From assembly GCF_001571065.1 (NCBI RefSeq), contig NZ_BCSW01000008.1, forward strand, positions 1 through 64,000: 64,000 bases of DNA, in the 5' to 3' direction. Of this stretch, positions 54,919-63,955 are shown piece after piece. The stretch is from Dietzia cinnamea NBRC 102147 (GTDB lineage Bacteria; Actinomycetota; Actinomycetes; Mycobacteriales; Mycobacteriaceae). The notes under the pieces are model-generated. The model searched no databases. It had not been told where the DNA came from and saw only the letters and a program-made list of their open reading frames with translations. Position 1 is the first letter of the stretch. The number at the start of each line of letters is the position of its first letter. A program made the translations under genes and the position numbers.

Positions 54919-55926
54919 TCAGAGGGCGCGCAGGTGTCCCCGTGCGGGCGGGGTCTCGTGGCCTGCCCGGCGGTCGCGGGCGGTACGCAGTTCCTCGGCG
55001 AACCTGCTGGTGCCCTCGACGGCGGTCAGGAAGGACTCGATCTGCTCGTCGGTGAGTTCGGCGGCGAGCTGCTCGGCGTCGTAGTGGGTCCACCAGTTGG
55101 CCAGTTCGGTCCAGGTCAGCACAAACGCCCGCACCGGATACCGCACCGGCGCACCATCATCGTCGGCTGGCGCCGTGGACCGGGGGGTGCGCTTCTTCGC
55201 TGTCGCGGTCTTCGCGCGGGCGAGCGCGTCGGCGGCAAGCTGGTGCAGGTCCGCCTCGCGCTCATCCCTGGCTGTCTCGGCGAGATCGCGGAGGTGCCGG
55301 TAGATCGGATCGACGGCGGCACCGGCGTCGATCCGCTCCAGCTCGCCGGCCACGTATTGGCGTAGCTCGGCCGGCTGGGCGGGGTCGTCGGCAAGCTGCT
55401 GGAGGTAGCTGATCTTGTCCAGCGTGGTGTGGGACGCACCGCCCGGGATCATCGCCGCCGCCTGCTCCCGTGCCTTCCCGGCAGGTGACGGTGGTGCAAA
55501 ATTTGCACCACCGTCGCTTCCAGGCTGATTTTCCGCACTGAACCGGGCCGCGGCCTGCCGGCGGGCGGCGTCCTCGGCCATCAGCGCCTTCAGCTCCCGG
55601 TAGAGGGCGGCGGCCTCGGTCTGGGTCAGGGGTTTGTGCAGGACGTTGTCGTCCTGCTCGGCCAAGAGGTGCCCGAGCCGGTCGGAGATGCCCGAGCGGA
55701 CCCACACGTTGACGGTCTTCCAGCCGAGCTGTCTGATCGCGGTCAGCCTCCTGGCCCCGCACACGAGCACGCCGTCGGGGGTGATGGTGATGGGTTGGAG
55801 GAGGCCGTCGCGGTCGATGGAGGCCGCGAGTTCGTCGATGCTCCCCAGCTCGGTGCGGTGTCGGCGCCCAACCTGGATCGAGGCGACGGTGCGTTCCAGC
55901 TCGATGGACCCCGCCGGCGCGCTCAT
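54919..55926 (-). CDS. ParB-like nuclease domain protein of the element
   Basis: This 335-residue protein has a ParB/Srx N-terminal domain (IQVGRRHRTELGSIDELAAS; GLLQPITITPDGVLVCGARR; LTAIRQLGWKTVNVWV), then a helical region (about 165-330) without a clear helix-turn-helix. It could partition the excised circle or regulate the element. Its ATG overlaps the stop of the preceding gene. Confidence 0.8.
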   Translation of the reverse strand: MSAPAGSIELERTVASIQVGRRHRTELGSIDELAASIDRDGLLQPITITPDGVLVCGARRLTAIRQLGWKTVNVWVRSGISDRLGHLLAEQDDNVLHKPLTQTEAAALYRELKALMAEDAARRQAAARFSAENQPGSDGGANFAPPSPAGKAREQAAAMIPGGASHTTLDKISYLQQLADDPAQPAELRQYVAGELERIDAGAAVDPIYRHLRDLAETARDEREADLHQLAADALARAKTATAKKRTPRSTAPADDDGAPVRYPVRAFVLTWTELANWWTHYDAEQLAAELTDEQIESFLTAVEGTSRFAEELRTARDRRAGHETPPARGHLRAL

Positions 55927-56825
55927 CGCGACCCGCCCCCACGGGGATTCCGGTTGCGGTGGGCGGGTGCGGCCAGGGAGATGGTGAGCACGAGGTCGTC
56001 GTCGCGCAGCAGCACCGGCAGGCTCTCGCCGATCAGCAGCCGCAACAGGACGCCCCGCCCCGCGGTCGTGGCGGCGTAGGCGGGGTGGGGGTTACCCAGC
56101 AGCGCCTTCAACAGCGCCGTCCAGGAATGGCCGGGGATGTCGAGCAGTGCGCGGGCGTGCTTGTCGCGGCGCAGCGCCTCGTAGGTGGCCTGGCGGGTGC
56201 CGGCCTTGGTCAGCACCCCGCACACATGCTCGATCCCGGCGCGCGCCGTGGCTGGCGGCCAGTCCAGCAACGTGAACAACGCGATCGCGTCCTCGACCGT
56301 GGAGCCCGCCGACGTGCGCGCCCGCACCGACGCTGGCGCGCCGTCGCCCTCATCATCGGCGGCGGTTGTGGTGTCATCGGTGATCTGGAATGCGGGGTGG
56401 TAGTCGGCCAGCGGGTTCTCCCGGTCGGAGAAGCGTTCGGGGTCGTGGAACGCTGAGATGTGCGGGCGGCGTGCCTGGTGGACCGAGCACAGGAGTCCTT
56501 GGGCGCGTTCTTCGAAGATGCACGTGATCCGCACCGCATGGGTCACCACCGCCCACGGATCATTCGCCGTGCGGGCAGCTTGGGTGCGCATCACGTCGAA
56601 CGCCGCGGTGGCTGCCTCCCAGGGGTCCAGGTCGTGCTTATGCGCCAGTGGCGCGTACTTCTCCGCCGCGTAGGCCATCAGTTCTGCGGCGGTGGCGTCG
56701 TGCTCCCACGCGCCTGGCCCGGCATCGTGGAGGCGAGTCAGCAGCGTGCGTAGACCTTCGCTTCGCGTGAAATCCTCGCCGCTCTCGGTTCTCTGGCGAA
56801 TGGTGGTGTGGGCGTTCTCGGTCAT
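55923..56825 (-). CDS. Conserved element protein, 300 residues, unknown function
   Basis: This is a mostly helical soluble protein (DATAAELMAYAAEKYAPLAH; DPWEAATAAFDVMRTQAART; GHSWTALLKALLGNPHPAYA) with no recognised motif. The ATG at 56825 is chosen because a perfect GGAGGTG lies eight bases upstream; the earlier in-frame start at 56906 lacks one. It is coupled to the ParB-like gene. Confidence 0.7.
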   Translation of the reverse strand: MTENAHTTIRQRTESGEDFTRSEGLRTLLTRLHDAGPGAWEHDATAAELMAYAAEKYAPLAHKHDLDPWEAATAAFDVMRTQAARTANDPWAVVTHAVRITCIFEERAQGLLCSVHQARRPHISAFHDPERFSDRENPLADYHPAFQITDDTTTAADDEGDGAPASVRARTSAGSTVEDAIALFTLLDWPPATARAGIEHVCGVLTKAGTRQATYEALRRDKHARALLDIPGHSWTALLKALLGNPHPAYAATTAGRGVLLRLLIGESLPVLLRDDDLVLTISLAAPAHRNRNPRGGGSR

Positions 56826-56845
56826 GGTGGGGGCACCTCCTAACA

Positions 56846-56856
56846 GGCAGGTGCGC
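56846..56856 (-). promoter_or_regulatory. Recurrent element motif, copy 5
   Basis: GCGCACCTGCC on the minus strand, 21 bp upstream of the 300-residue protein start, in a 100-bp gap. Confidence 0.5.
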
Positions 56857-56925
56857 ACGCCGTCCCCAACGACGACGTCCATGCTGCCTGCCCGGGCGGT
56901 GCTCATGACCTCTCACCTGCTCAGC

Positions 56926-57357
56926 TCATCCGACCGGCGACCGCGACGGAACGGACTCGGTTGTCTTGCTGCGGCCGAAGGCCGACAGCGGCGGCAACCG
57001 GCGCGCCCGATCCCCAAGCCCTCGCACACCGGTGTTCGTGGCGGTGCGGGTGCGGCGAGCCAACTCGACCTCGAAGTCGATGCCCCGCCCCGCCAGCGCC
57101 GCACCCTGGCGGGCGAGAAGGTCCGTAGGGCGCACCCACTCCACCCCCCGCGCACGCAGGCCCGCATCTTGGGCGAGCCGCTCACGGCTGTGGCCCCGGA
57201 GACCAGCGATCCTCGCCGCTTGCACTGCCTCTGGTGTCTCCGCCTTCTCGGCCGGCGGTGTCTCGACCTGCTCGGCTGGCGTCAACGTCGGGTGGCCGGT
57301 CTCCGGCACCGGCGGTCGCCGGTGAGGTTCCTGCTGGTGGTCGTGATCGGGATTCAT
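56926..57357 (-). CDS. Small element protein, 143 residues, unknown function
   Basis: The His/Pro/Glu-rich disordered N-terminus (about 1-50) is followed by a basic helical part (VQAARIAGLRGHSRERLAQD; VEWVRPTDLLARQGAALAGR). There is no known motif. Its ATG overlaps the stop of the DUF2637 gene, so it is the last gene of the ardC transcript block. Confidence 0.62.
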   Translation of the reverse strand: MNPDHDHQQEPHRRPPVPETGHPTLTPAEQVETPPAEKAETPEAVQAARIAGLRGHSRERLAQDAGLRARGVEWVRPTDLLARQGAALAGRGIDFEVELARRTRTATNTGVRGLGDRARRLPPLSAFGRSKTTESVPSRSPVG

Positions 57358-58172
57358 GCGTCCTTCGCCTCCTCGGCATCGGCGTGTTCGGTGGTATCGG
57401 GAAGGTGCGCGCTGGTGAACCACCGGCCCACCGTGGACGGGTGGACGCCCAGTTCGCGGGCGATCTTCTTGTTCGACCATCCCTGCCCGCGCAGCGCCGC
57501 CGCCCGCGCCCGTCGGTCGGCGGCATCCGTCGCGGCATCGCCCTGCGGGTCAGCGCGCCGGGCCGCTGATGCCTGCCTCGTGCCGGGAGCTGCGACGGGG
57601 TCGTTCTCCTGCGAGGTCGGCGCCCACAGCGCGGCGGCTTCCACGCCATCTGGTGCTGTCACCGCCGATACCGGCTCCCACGCTGCGTCCGGGCCGGGGT
57701 CCTCGATCGCTGCGGCTTCGATCGCGGACTCGTCGGTGGATGCGGGCACCTCGGCGGCAAGTTGCGGTCGGGTGAGGATGACGGTCAGGTGGGTGATCGC
57801 CAGCAGCACCACGGGCGGCACCGCCGCCACCGCAGCCGCCAGCACTCCGGGCACGTCCGCATCGGCAGCCACCACGGCATGGATCGCGTTGGCGGTCACC
57901 GACACGAGAGCGCCGCCGATCAGCAGCGCCCACGGGTACCACGCCGACCGCTGGCCGGCCAGGGCGACGACGGCGACGGTGGCCACGACGATGATGCCGT
58001 CGACGATCAGCGGCCACGCCCACGCCTGCGAGCCGCCGACCCCGGAGCGGGCGGCCAGGTCCGCCAACGCCGTGAACGACAGCCAGAACGCGCCGCCGGC
58101 GATGAACACCGTCCCGGCGACCGCCGTGACCACCGCCCACCGTCGACTCGTCGGACTGCTAGGGACGGTCAT
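57354..58172 (-). CDS. DUF2637 membrane protein with C-terminal helix-turn-helix
   Basis: This 272-residue protein has four membrane segments (about 12-105; VVTAVAGTVFIAGGAFWLSF is the first), then an acidic linker and a C-terminal helix-turn-helix (RARAAALRGQGWSNKKIARE, then LGVHPSTVGRWF). DUF2637 proteins are frequent on actinomycete plasmids and ICEs and are linked to spread functions. The DNA-binding tail makes it a candidate regulator. It overlaps both neighbours. Confidence 0.8.
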   Translation of the reverse strand: MTVPSSPTSRRWAVVTAVAGTVFIAGGAFWLSFTALADLAARSGVGGSQAWAWPLIVDGIIVVATVAVVALAGQRSAWYPWALLIGGALVSVTANAIHAVVAADADVPGVLAAAVAAVPPVVLLAITHLTVILTRPQLAAEVPASTDESAIEAAAIEDPGPDAAWEPVSAVTAPDGVEAAALWAPTSQENDPVAAPGTRQASAARRADPQGDAATDAADRRARAAALRGQGWSNKKIARELGVHPSTVGRWFTSAHLPDTTEHADAEEAKDA

Positions 58173-59113
58173 GACAGCCGTCGTCCCGGAGCGGACGGAC
58201 GCACGGTCGCCTCGCGAGCAAACCACCCGTCTCTGGCCTGCGGCGCGCCGCGTTCCACCGGCGGCGAAGGGCGTGGTTGGGGTTGGGTGGTGCGGTAGGC
58301 CGAGCGGACGGTCGTCGTGATCTCCCGCTCGCCCAACCCCACTTCCGAGGCCGCGGCCGCGAGCACATCCAGTGCCTCCGGGGCCGGGACACCGTTCTCG
58401 GCCAGTCGGCAGGCGGCCCAAAACAGGCCCCGGTTCCGTTCCCCTTCGCCGCGGGCAGCGACCCACACCGCCAGCCGCGACACATCCACCGACCGCTCCA
58501 CATCGTCGCCCGTCCTGGGCGGGGGCATCGGGCGCGGGTCGAGGAAGTCCCGCAGCCGGTCCGAACCCAGCGTCGCCGAGGGGCCGGTGTTGATCTGCCG
58601 CACCCGGTAGCCGACAGCTCCGCCATTGGTGGACACCATCGAGGGTGGGACGAGGATGTAGCCGCCGTCGCCACGGAAGTCCACACCGGCGCGCGCGGCC
58701 TGCCAGGACCGCTGCGCCCGCTCCGGTGTCGCCGGGTAGTAGGCGTGCATCCCGCCCGACGGCGTGGACACCAGGAACGCCCACCCCGACACGAGGCCGG
58801 CACGGTGGGCGCGCCCGAAGGAGGCGAATCCGTCGACGGGGGCGTGGACATCGACGTCCACCACCACCATCCCGGAGGTGGCGCCGGTGGGGACAGCGAG
58901 GTTCGCATCCGGGTGCGTCCGCCACCAGGCTTCCACCTGGCCAGGATCGGTGGTGGCGTCGTGGAACCCGTGCGCGGTGAGCGGACGCTTCCCGCCCGGC
59001 ACGCACGGGAACACCGGCACCCCTGCGGCGGCGAGTTCTCGTGCCGCGGCGGAGACCGGCCATGGCCTGGTCATCTGCGACAGCACACCCGCGAGCGCAT
59101 CCGTAGCGGCCAT
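58169..59113 (-). CDS. Bifunctional primase/polymerase (prim-pol) domain protein
   Basis: This roughly 314-residue protein has prim-pol motifs: VPVFPCVPGGKRPLTAHGFH and DATTDPGQVEAWW, GMVVVDVDVH with catalytic Asp residues, STPSGGMHAYY and GVDFRGDGGYILVPPS. It suggests that the element replicates or primes its own strands. The ATG overlaps the ardC stop by one base (TGATG); a GTG one codon earlier (59116) is also possible. Confidence 0.87.
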   Translation of the reverse strand: MAATDALAGVLSQMTRPWPVSAAARELAAAGVPVFPCVPGGKRPLTAHGFHDATTDPGQVEAWWRTHPDANLAVPTGATSGMVVVDVDVHAPVDGFASFGRAHRAGLVSGWAFLVSTPSGGMHAYYPATPERAQRSWQAARAGVDFRGDGGYILVPPSMVSTNGGAVGYRVRQINTGPSATLGSDRLRDFLDPRPMPPPRTGDDVERSVDVSRLAVWVAARGEGERNRGLFWAACRLAENGVPAPEALDVLAAAASEVGLGEREITTTVRSAYRTTQPQPRPSPPVERGAPQARDGWFAREATVRPSAPGRRLS

Positions 59114-60234
59114 CACAGATCCCGTCCCTGCATCACGGCCGTGCTGGCCGCGGGGCGGGGACCCGTTTCGGGCACGGGCTCGACCCGCCTCGCCGACGCT
59201 GCGCGTTCGGGTGCTGTCCGCTCGTGGGATGGCTGGTTGCGGTGCGGCGTCTCACGGTCGAGACCCGGTGGAGTGCCGTCACCGACCTGGGCGGTGTCGA
59301 GCTGATCGAGGATCGCAAGCGCGGTCTTGCGGACCCGCTCGCCGGTGGCCTTGACGATCTCGGCCGGTTCCTTGCCGTCCACCCGCGCCGCCCAGGTCGA
59401 CACGTAGGGGATCGTGTACCCGGTCGTGTCCATGTGATGGGCGGCGCCGATCATCAGCGCCACCGACTCGGCCTCCACCTCCCCGATGCCGCGATGCTGG
59501 CGGGCGTCCTCCTGGTCGGGGCCGTGCATCAGGACGTGCCCAAGTTCATGGGCGAGCGTCTTGACCTGCGCGGCGGGGTCCATGTTCTCCCTGACCGCGA
59601 CCGTCTTCGCGGTGTAGTCCGTCATGCCGTTGGCGCCGTGGATCATGCCCTCGTGCGGCACCCGCAGCACGGTGAACCCGCGCTCCTCAATGAGCCTGGC
59701 CAGACCGTTCCATAACCCGGCCGGTGCTTCGCCTTCCAGCAGCTTCGGCGCGGGTGGTTCCGGGATCGGGTCACCGGCAGTCTGCGAGGCGTCCCACACG
59801 TAGGCGGGCTTGGCGGTAATCATCTTCGAGCGCACGACCTCACCGGGGCGTGGCTTTTCGCCCATGCCGAGCCGCCGCCACGACTCCGCATCCTGTGGCG
59901 TGGCGGTAGCGAACCGGCCGGTGACCGGGGCGAGGATCATGTACCCCGACTGACCCTTCTCCACCTGCCGGCCCAAGGTCTGCCACTGGCGATACCCGGC
60001 CGCATACGACGGCATCGGCTCCGGCACCCGACCTGCCTCGTAAGCCGCGGCATGCTGTGCCCAGATCAACAGGGTGTTGGAGAACGATCTCGCCCTGAAC
60101 CGCGCCGCGAACGCGAGCGCACGGCCCCAGTCGTCGCCAGAGACGAGCTGTTCGACGGCGCCGGTCAGCTGCTCATGCAGCTCATCGAGCTTCGCCTCCC
60201 GCGCGGCCTGGGCTTCCTCCCGTGTCGTGGCCAT
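59113..60234 (-). CDS. ardC: ArdC-type antirestriction protein
   Basis: This 373-residue protein has an N-terminal ArdC ssDNA-binding domain (FSNTLLIWAQ; AGYRQWQTLGRQVEKGQSGY) and a zinc metallopeptidase-like domain with HELGH (229-233) and the downstream E-x-ES motif (VEAESVALMI). ArdC-like proteins coat and protect incoming single strands from host restriction. As the first gene of the block it would be expressed early in the recipient. The C-terminal 60 residues are disordered. Confidence 0.9.
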   Translation of the reverse strand: MATTREEAQAAREAKLDELHEQLTGAVEQLVSGDDWGRALAFAARFRARSFSNTLLIWAQHAAAYEAGRVPEPMPSYAAGYRQWQTLGRQVEKGQSGYMILAPVTGRFATATPQDAESWRRLGMGEKPRPGEVVRSKMITAKPAYVWDASQTAGDPIPEPPAPKLLEGEAPAGLWNGLARLIEERGFTVLRVPHEGMIHGANGMTDYTAKTVAVRENMDPAAQVKTLAHELGHVLMHGPDQEDARQHRGIGEVEAESVALMIGAAHHMDTTGYTIPYVSTWAARVDGKEPAEIVKATGERVRKTALAILDQLDTAQVGDGTPPGLDRETPHRNQPSHERTAPERAASARRVEPVPETGPRPAASTAVMQGRDL

Positions 60235-60288
60235 CGTCGCTGTCTCCTCCCGATACCCTTAGCACCGGGCCGACTGGGCTCGGTGACC

Positions 60289-60299
60289 ATCAGGTGCGC
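60289..60299 (-). promoter_or_regulatory. Recurrent element motif, copy 6
   Basis: GCGCACCTGAT on the minus strand, 55 bp upstream of the ardC start, in the 230-bp gap to the AraC gene. It is the least conserved copy. Confidence 0.4.
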
Positions 60300-60464
60300 C
60301 AGGGACACCAGGGCGACGAGACGGACGACGACGGTGTGACCGTCAGAGCGCGGGGTGAACCCGACGAGTCCTACCGGACTACCAGCCCGTCAGGTGGCGA
60401 GGGCGCCGGATCGAGCGATGATGCGGATACGCGTATCGCGAAAGCGAATATCGGTATCGATCCG

Positions 60465-61400
60465 TCAGGTCGGTGCTTTCTGCCGGACGACCTGGCGGTA
60501 TCGCGTCGGGCTCGCTCCGACACACTGGCGGAACAGTCGCGCGGCGTGACCACGGCTGTGCCAGCCGACCTCACGCATCGCCACCTCGATCGGCAGATCG
60601 GTCTCACGTAGCAACCGGGCCAGGTGCTCGGCACGCAGCGTCGCCAGGTATTTCATCGGCGTTTTCCCGTAGGCGTCGACGAAGACCCGGCCGAGCTGGG
60701 ACGGCGACAGGTGCACCGACTCGGCCAACTCCGCTAGCGTCCACCGTCGTGCTGGCTGGTCCCGCAGCCGGTCGGCTGCGGCACGGGCCTCGGCCCGCAA
60801 CGGTGCCAAACGCCGGAGGGCAGGTGCGTCGAGGTAGGTGGCCTTGTGCTGGGTCGCGGACCGGCGCACCGCGGTCGTCCTCACGAACGGCGACACCACA
60901 TCCAGGACGGCGAACAGCAGGGACTGCATCCGATAGAACTGCTCCGGTGCAGGCCCATTGAGGCTGAGCCGACCGAGTTCATCCAACCACGGCATCACAC
61001 ACGCGGATCGGTCCTCGCCCAGCCGCAGCACCTGGGCGGCCTCCGCATAGCGGGTCGCGATGAAATCCTTGGCCTCCAGCCGGTCGGTCAACACCGCGGC
61101 GTGCTGCCAGAATACCTGATCGACCACATAGTCTCGATGCAGAAACAGCGTCGTGACCGTGACCCGCTGCTCCGGTTCGGCCCCGCACAGGGTGTTCGCC
61201 GCAAGCAGCACCACGTCCCCGACCCTGACCGGTCGCTCTCCGAACTCGCTGAACAACCACGCCGACCCGGCTCGCACGAAGATCAGCTTCACGCAGTCAT
61301 ACGCGATGGGATCACGCCGCCGGTGGATACTCTCCGTTCGCGCCACCACGGGAGAGAAGCCGTGGTCGGACACCCCGCTTGATCCACTGTCGTATCCCAC
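60465..61400 (-). CDS. AraC-family transcriptional regulator
   Basis: This 311-residue protein has a cupin-like sensor domain (CVKLIFVRAGSAWLF; RVGDVVLLAANTLCG) and a C-terminal AraC DNA-binding domain (WTLAELAESVHLSPSQLGRV, then FVDAYGKTPMKYL; second helix-turn-helix at LPIEVAMREVGWHSRGHAAR). The target is unknown. It sits between ardC and the metal ATPase on the same strand, and no operator is obvious. Confidence 0.85.
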   Translation of the reverse strand: MGYDSGSSGVSDHGFSPVVARTESIHRRRDPIAYDCVKLIFVRAGSAWLFSEFGERPVRVGDVVLLAANTLCGAEPEQRVTVTTLFLHRDYVVDQVFWQHAAVLTDRLEAKDFIATRYAEAAQVLRLGEDRSACVMPWLDELGRLSLNGPAPEQFYRMQSLLFAVLDVVSPFVRTTAVRRSATQHKATYLDAPALRRLAPLRAEARAAADRLRDQPARRWTLAELAESVHLSPSQLGRVFVDAYGKTPMKYLATLRAEHLARLLRETDLPIEVAMREVGWHSRGHAARLFRQCVGASPTRYRQVVRQKAPT

Positions 61401-61882
61401 TAGGAGCCCGCTGCCGGGGCGCCTGCCACAGAGTGCTTAGCCCGGGTATCACCGGATCGGACCGCCGCGGTATGTGCCTGAGGTTCGCTGAGGGACCGCG
61501 CATCCGACATGACGCCACAGGCTCCTGATACCCAACCGACTATTAGGCGATGCATCAGTCGGGCTGTCGGGATGCCGAAAAACTGGCGATCGTTTCCGCC
61601 CTGAAGGAGCGCTGCGTGGGCGGGAGACGATGTGATCTACTGCGTTCCTCGCCAACCCAGGCGAAGCCCTCATGCAGTCGGCGCGTGGTTCCGGCGCCTT
61701 CATTTACCGTACTCATCGAGATCGGTCAGGCCAGTCACTATGGAAACCGTGGCCCTCGCGGGGAAGTGGGCATCGCTCTAGCGTTACCCGCCAGTCCTCA
61801 TGAGTTCGCCGTCGCGGAACGGTGCGGACTTGGTCGCCAACGCGCCTGTCGGCGCCATGCAGACGTCGACAGGCGCGGAAAG
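61401..61882. other. 482 bp without a recognisable gene
   Basis: This stretch lies between the metal ATPase (stop 61883) and the AraC start. Open frames exist but none has a ribosome site or a protein-like composition. It has lower GC than its neighbours and may be degraded sequence or a junction. No transposase remnant was recognised. Confidence 0.5.
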
Positions 61883-63955
61883 TCATCTGCCGTGCTCGCG
61901 CTGGTCGTACGAGCTTCCCGCGGCTACCGAGTGTCCATCGGTCGTCGAGCCCGGAGCGCACGGTCGCCCGGAGTTCAGGTCAGAACCTTGGCGGGTACCG
62001 AAATCGACCTGGGCGCGCCTAGTTTCGCCACGGCCCGGGCGGAGCATGCGCAGGCCGTTGAGGATGATCAGCGCCGCGCTGCCCTCGTTGAGGAGCAGGC
62101 CGGTGGTCAGGGACATCCAGCCGGCGAGGGCGGCGACGATCAGGATGGCGACGACGGTCAGGCTCAGGGCGATGTTGATCTTGATGTTGTTCCGAGCGCG
62201 GCGCGATAGTCGGATGGCGGCCGGGAGCCGGTCGAGCTCGTCGGCCATGAGGGCGACATCGGCGGTCTCTAGGGCGACGTCGGTGCTGGCGGCACCCATG
62301 GCGATGGCGAGGTCGGCGTTGGCCAGGGCGGGGGCGTCGTTGACGCCGTCGCCGACCATCGCGATCACGCCGTGTTTCTCGCGCAGCTCACGGATTGCGG
62401 CGGATTTGTCCTCGGGGAGCAACTCGGCGCGGTAGTCGTCTAGCCCCAGGGCCTGCGCGGTGGATCTGGCGACGGTGGCGTTGTCGCCGGTGAGCATCAG
62501 GACCCGCTCGACTCCGAGGTCGCGCAGCTCGGTAAGGGTGCTTTCGGCGTCGGGGCGCAGCTGGTCGGCCACCGCCACGACGGCCAAGGGTCGGGTGTCG
62601 TCGCGAAGAACCACGGCCGTGCATCCTTCCGCCTCGGCGTGCGCCAGCGCCGGGCCTGCGGTGCCGTCAGTCCGGTCCTCGTCGGTGGGCCGGCCGATGT
62701 GCAGGGTGCGACCGTCGAGGGTGGCTTCCATGCCGGCTCCTGGCAGGGCGCGTGCATCCTGGACGGCCGGGATGGTCAACCCGCGGTCGCGGGCACCGGC
62801 CACGATCGCGGTCGCGATGGGGTGCTCGCTACCGGTCTCGACCGCCGCCGCAAGGGTCAGAGCCTCGTCCTCGCTGATCCCGTCGAGGGGCGTCACTTGA
62901 GCGAGAGTGGGCCGGCCGCGGGTGAGGGTGCCGGTCTTGTCGAAGGCGACGGCCTTGATGTCGGCCAGGCGCTCAAGGTAGATGCCGCCCTTGATGAGGA
63001 TGCCGTCGCGGGCGCCCCGGGCGATAGCGGTGACCACGCTGACAGGCACCGAGATGATCAGGGCGCAGGAGCAGGAGACGACCAGGACCACGAGGGCTCG
63101 GTAGATCGCCTCGCGCCACTCGAAGCCGAGCAGCGGCAGTACTAGTGCCACGGCTATGGCCAGGGCGAACATCGCCGGGGTGTAGACAGCACCGAACTTG
63201 TCCGCGAACCGCTCGGCGCCGCTGCGGTTGGCCTGGGCCTCCTCGACCTGCTCGATCACGCGGGCCAGGACCGTGTCGTAGTACTCCTTGGTGACCTCGA
63301 TCCGCAGCACGCCATTGCCGTTGAGGCTGCCGCCGAAGACCTCGGTGCCCGCGGTGGCCTCGACCGGCACGGACTCCCCGGTCACCGGGCTGGCGTCCAC
63401 CCACGAGGCGCCATCGATCACAGCGCCGTCGGTGGGTAGGCGCTCACCGGGACGCACCAGGACGACGTCACCGGGGTGGAGTTCCTCCACCGCCACGGTC
63501 TTGGTCGCCCCGTCATCGTTGAGTCGGTTGGCGGTGGGGGGTGCGAGCTCCATCAGGGCGCTAATAGACCCGCGGGCCTTGTCGGTGGCGTAGGCCTCCA
63601 TCGCCTCACCGAGGCTGAAGATGACGACGAGCATCGCCGCCTCCTCGATCACCCCAAGCGCGATGGCTCCGATGGCGGCCACGACCAGCAGCACGGTGAT
63701 GGTCAGCCGTTTGTGGCGCACCGCCCGGATCGCGCTGCGCAATGGGTAGACGCCGCCGATGAGGATCGCGCCCCAGAATAGGGCCAGGGCCACCGGCTCG
63801 GAGTGGATGGTCCACTCCACCACCAGCCCGGCCACCAGCAGCACCGCGGCGACGGCCAGCGTGACCATCTCGGGCTTCTGCCACCAGCGGCGGGCGCGAG
63901 GCCGAACCGCGACAGCGGACGTGACGTGTGGTGACGTGCTCGCATTAGCACTCAT
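61883..63955 (-). CDS. Zn/Cd-type P1B ATPase with CSC metal motif
   Basis: This 690-residue efflux pump has TGES (192-195), a transmembrane CSC at C295-S296-C297, DKTGT (339-343, phosphorylated D339), GDGVNDAPALANAD and a final-span NEGSAALIILNGLRMLR. It lacks the N-terminal HMA domain of classic CadA/ZntA. The CPC motif expected in the sixth span reads CSC. After the last helix there are about 55 extra polar residues with no family counterpart. GGAGGAAGGG precedes the ATG. Zn, Cd or Pb export is the family expectation; the serine variant makes the metal uncertain. Confidence 0.87.
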   Translation of the reverse strand: MSANASTSPHVTSAVAVRPRARRWWQKPEMVTLAVAAVLLVAGLVVEWTIHSEPVALALFWGAILIGGVYPLRSAIRAVRHKRLTITVLLVVAAIGAIALGVIEEAAMLVVIFSLGEAMEAYATDKARGSISALMELAPPTANRLNDDGATKTVAVEELHPGDVVLVRPGERLPTDGAVIDGASWVDASPVTGESVPVEATAGTEVFGGSLNGNGVLRIEVTKEYYDTVLARVIEQVEEAQANRSGAERFADKFGAVYTPAMFALAIAVALVLPLLGFEWREAIYRALVVLVVSCSCALIISVPVSVVTAIARGARDGILIKGGIYLERLADIKAVAFDKTGTLTRGRPTLAQVTPLDGISEDEALTLAAAVETGSEHPIATAIVAGARDRGLTIPAVQDARALPGAGMEATLDGRTLHIGRPTDEDRTDGTAGPALAHAEAEGCTAVVLRDDTRPLAVVAVADQLRPDAESTLTELRDLGVERVLMLTGDNATVARSTAQALGLDDYRAELLPEDKSAAIRELREKHGVIAMVGDGVNDAPALANADLAIAMGAASTDVALETADVALMADELDRLPAAIRLSRRARNNIKINIALSLTVVAILIVAALAGWMSLTTGLLLNEGSAALIILNGLRMLRPGRGETRRAQVDFGTRQGSDLNSGRPCAPGSTTDGHSVAAGSSYDQREHGR

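Noticed and set aside
61550-62209. 219-residue plus-strand frame opposite the end of the metal ATPase
   Set aside because: It has no ribosome site or domain and partly overlaps the ATPase antisense.
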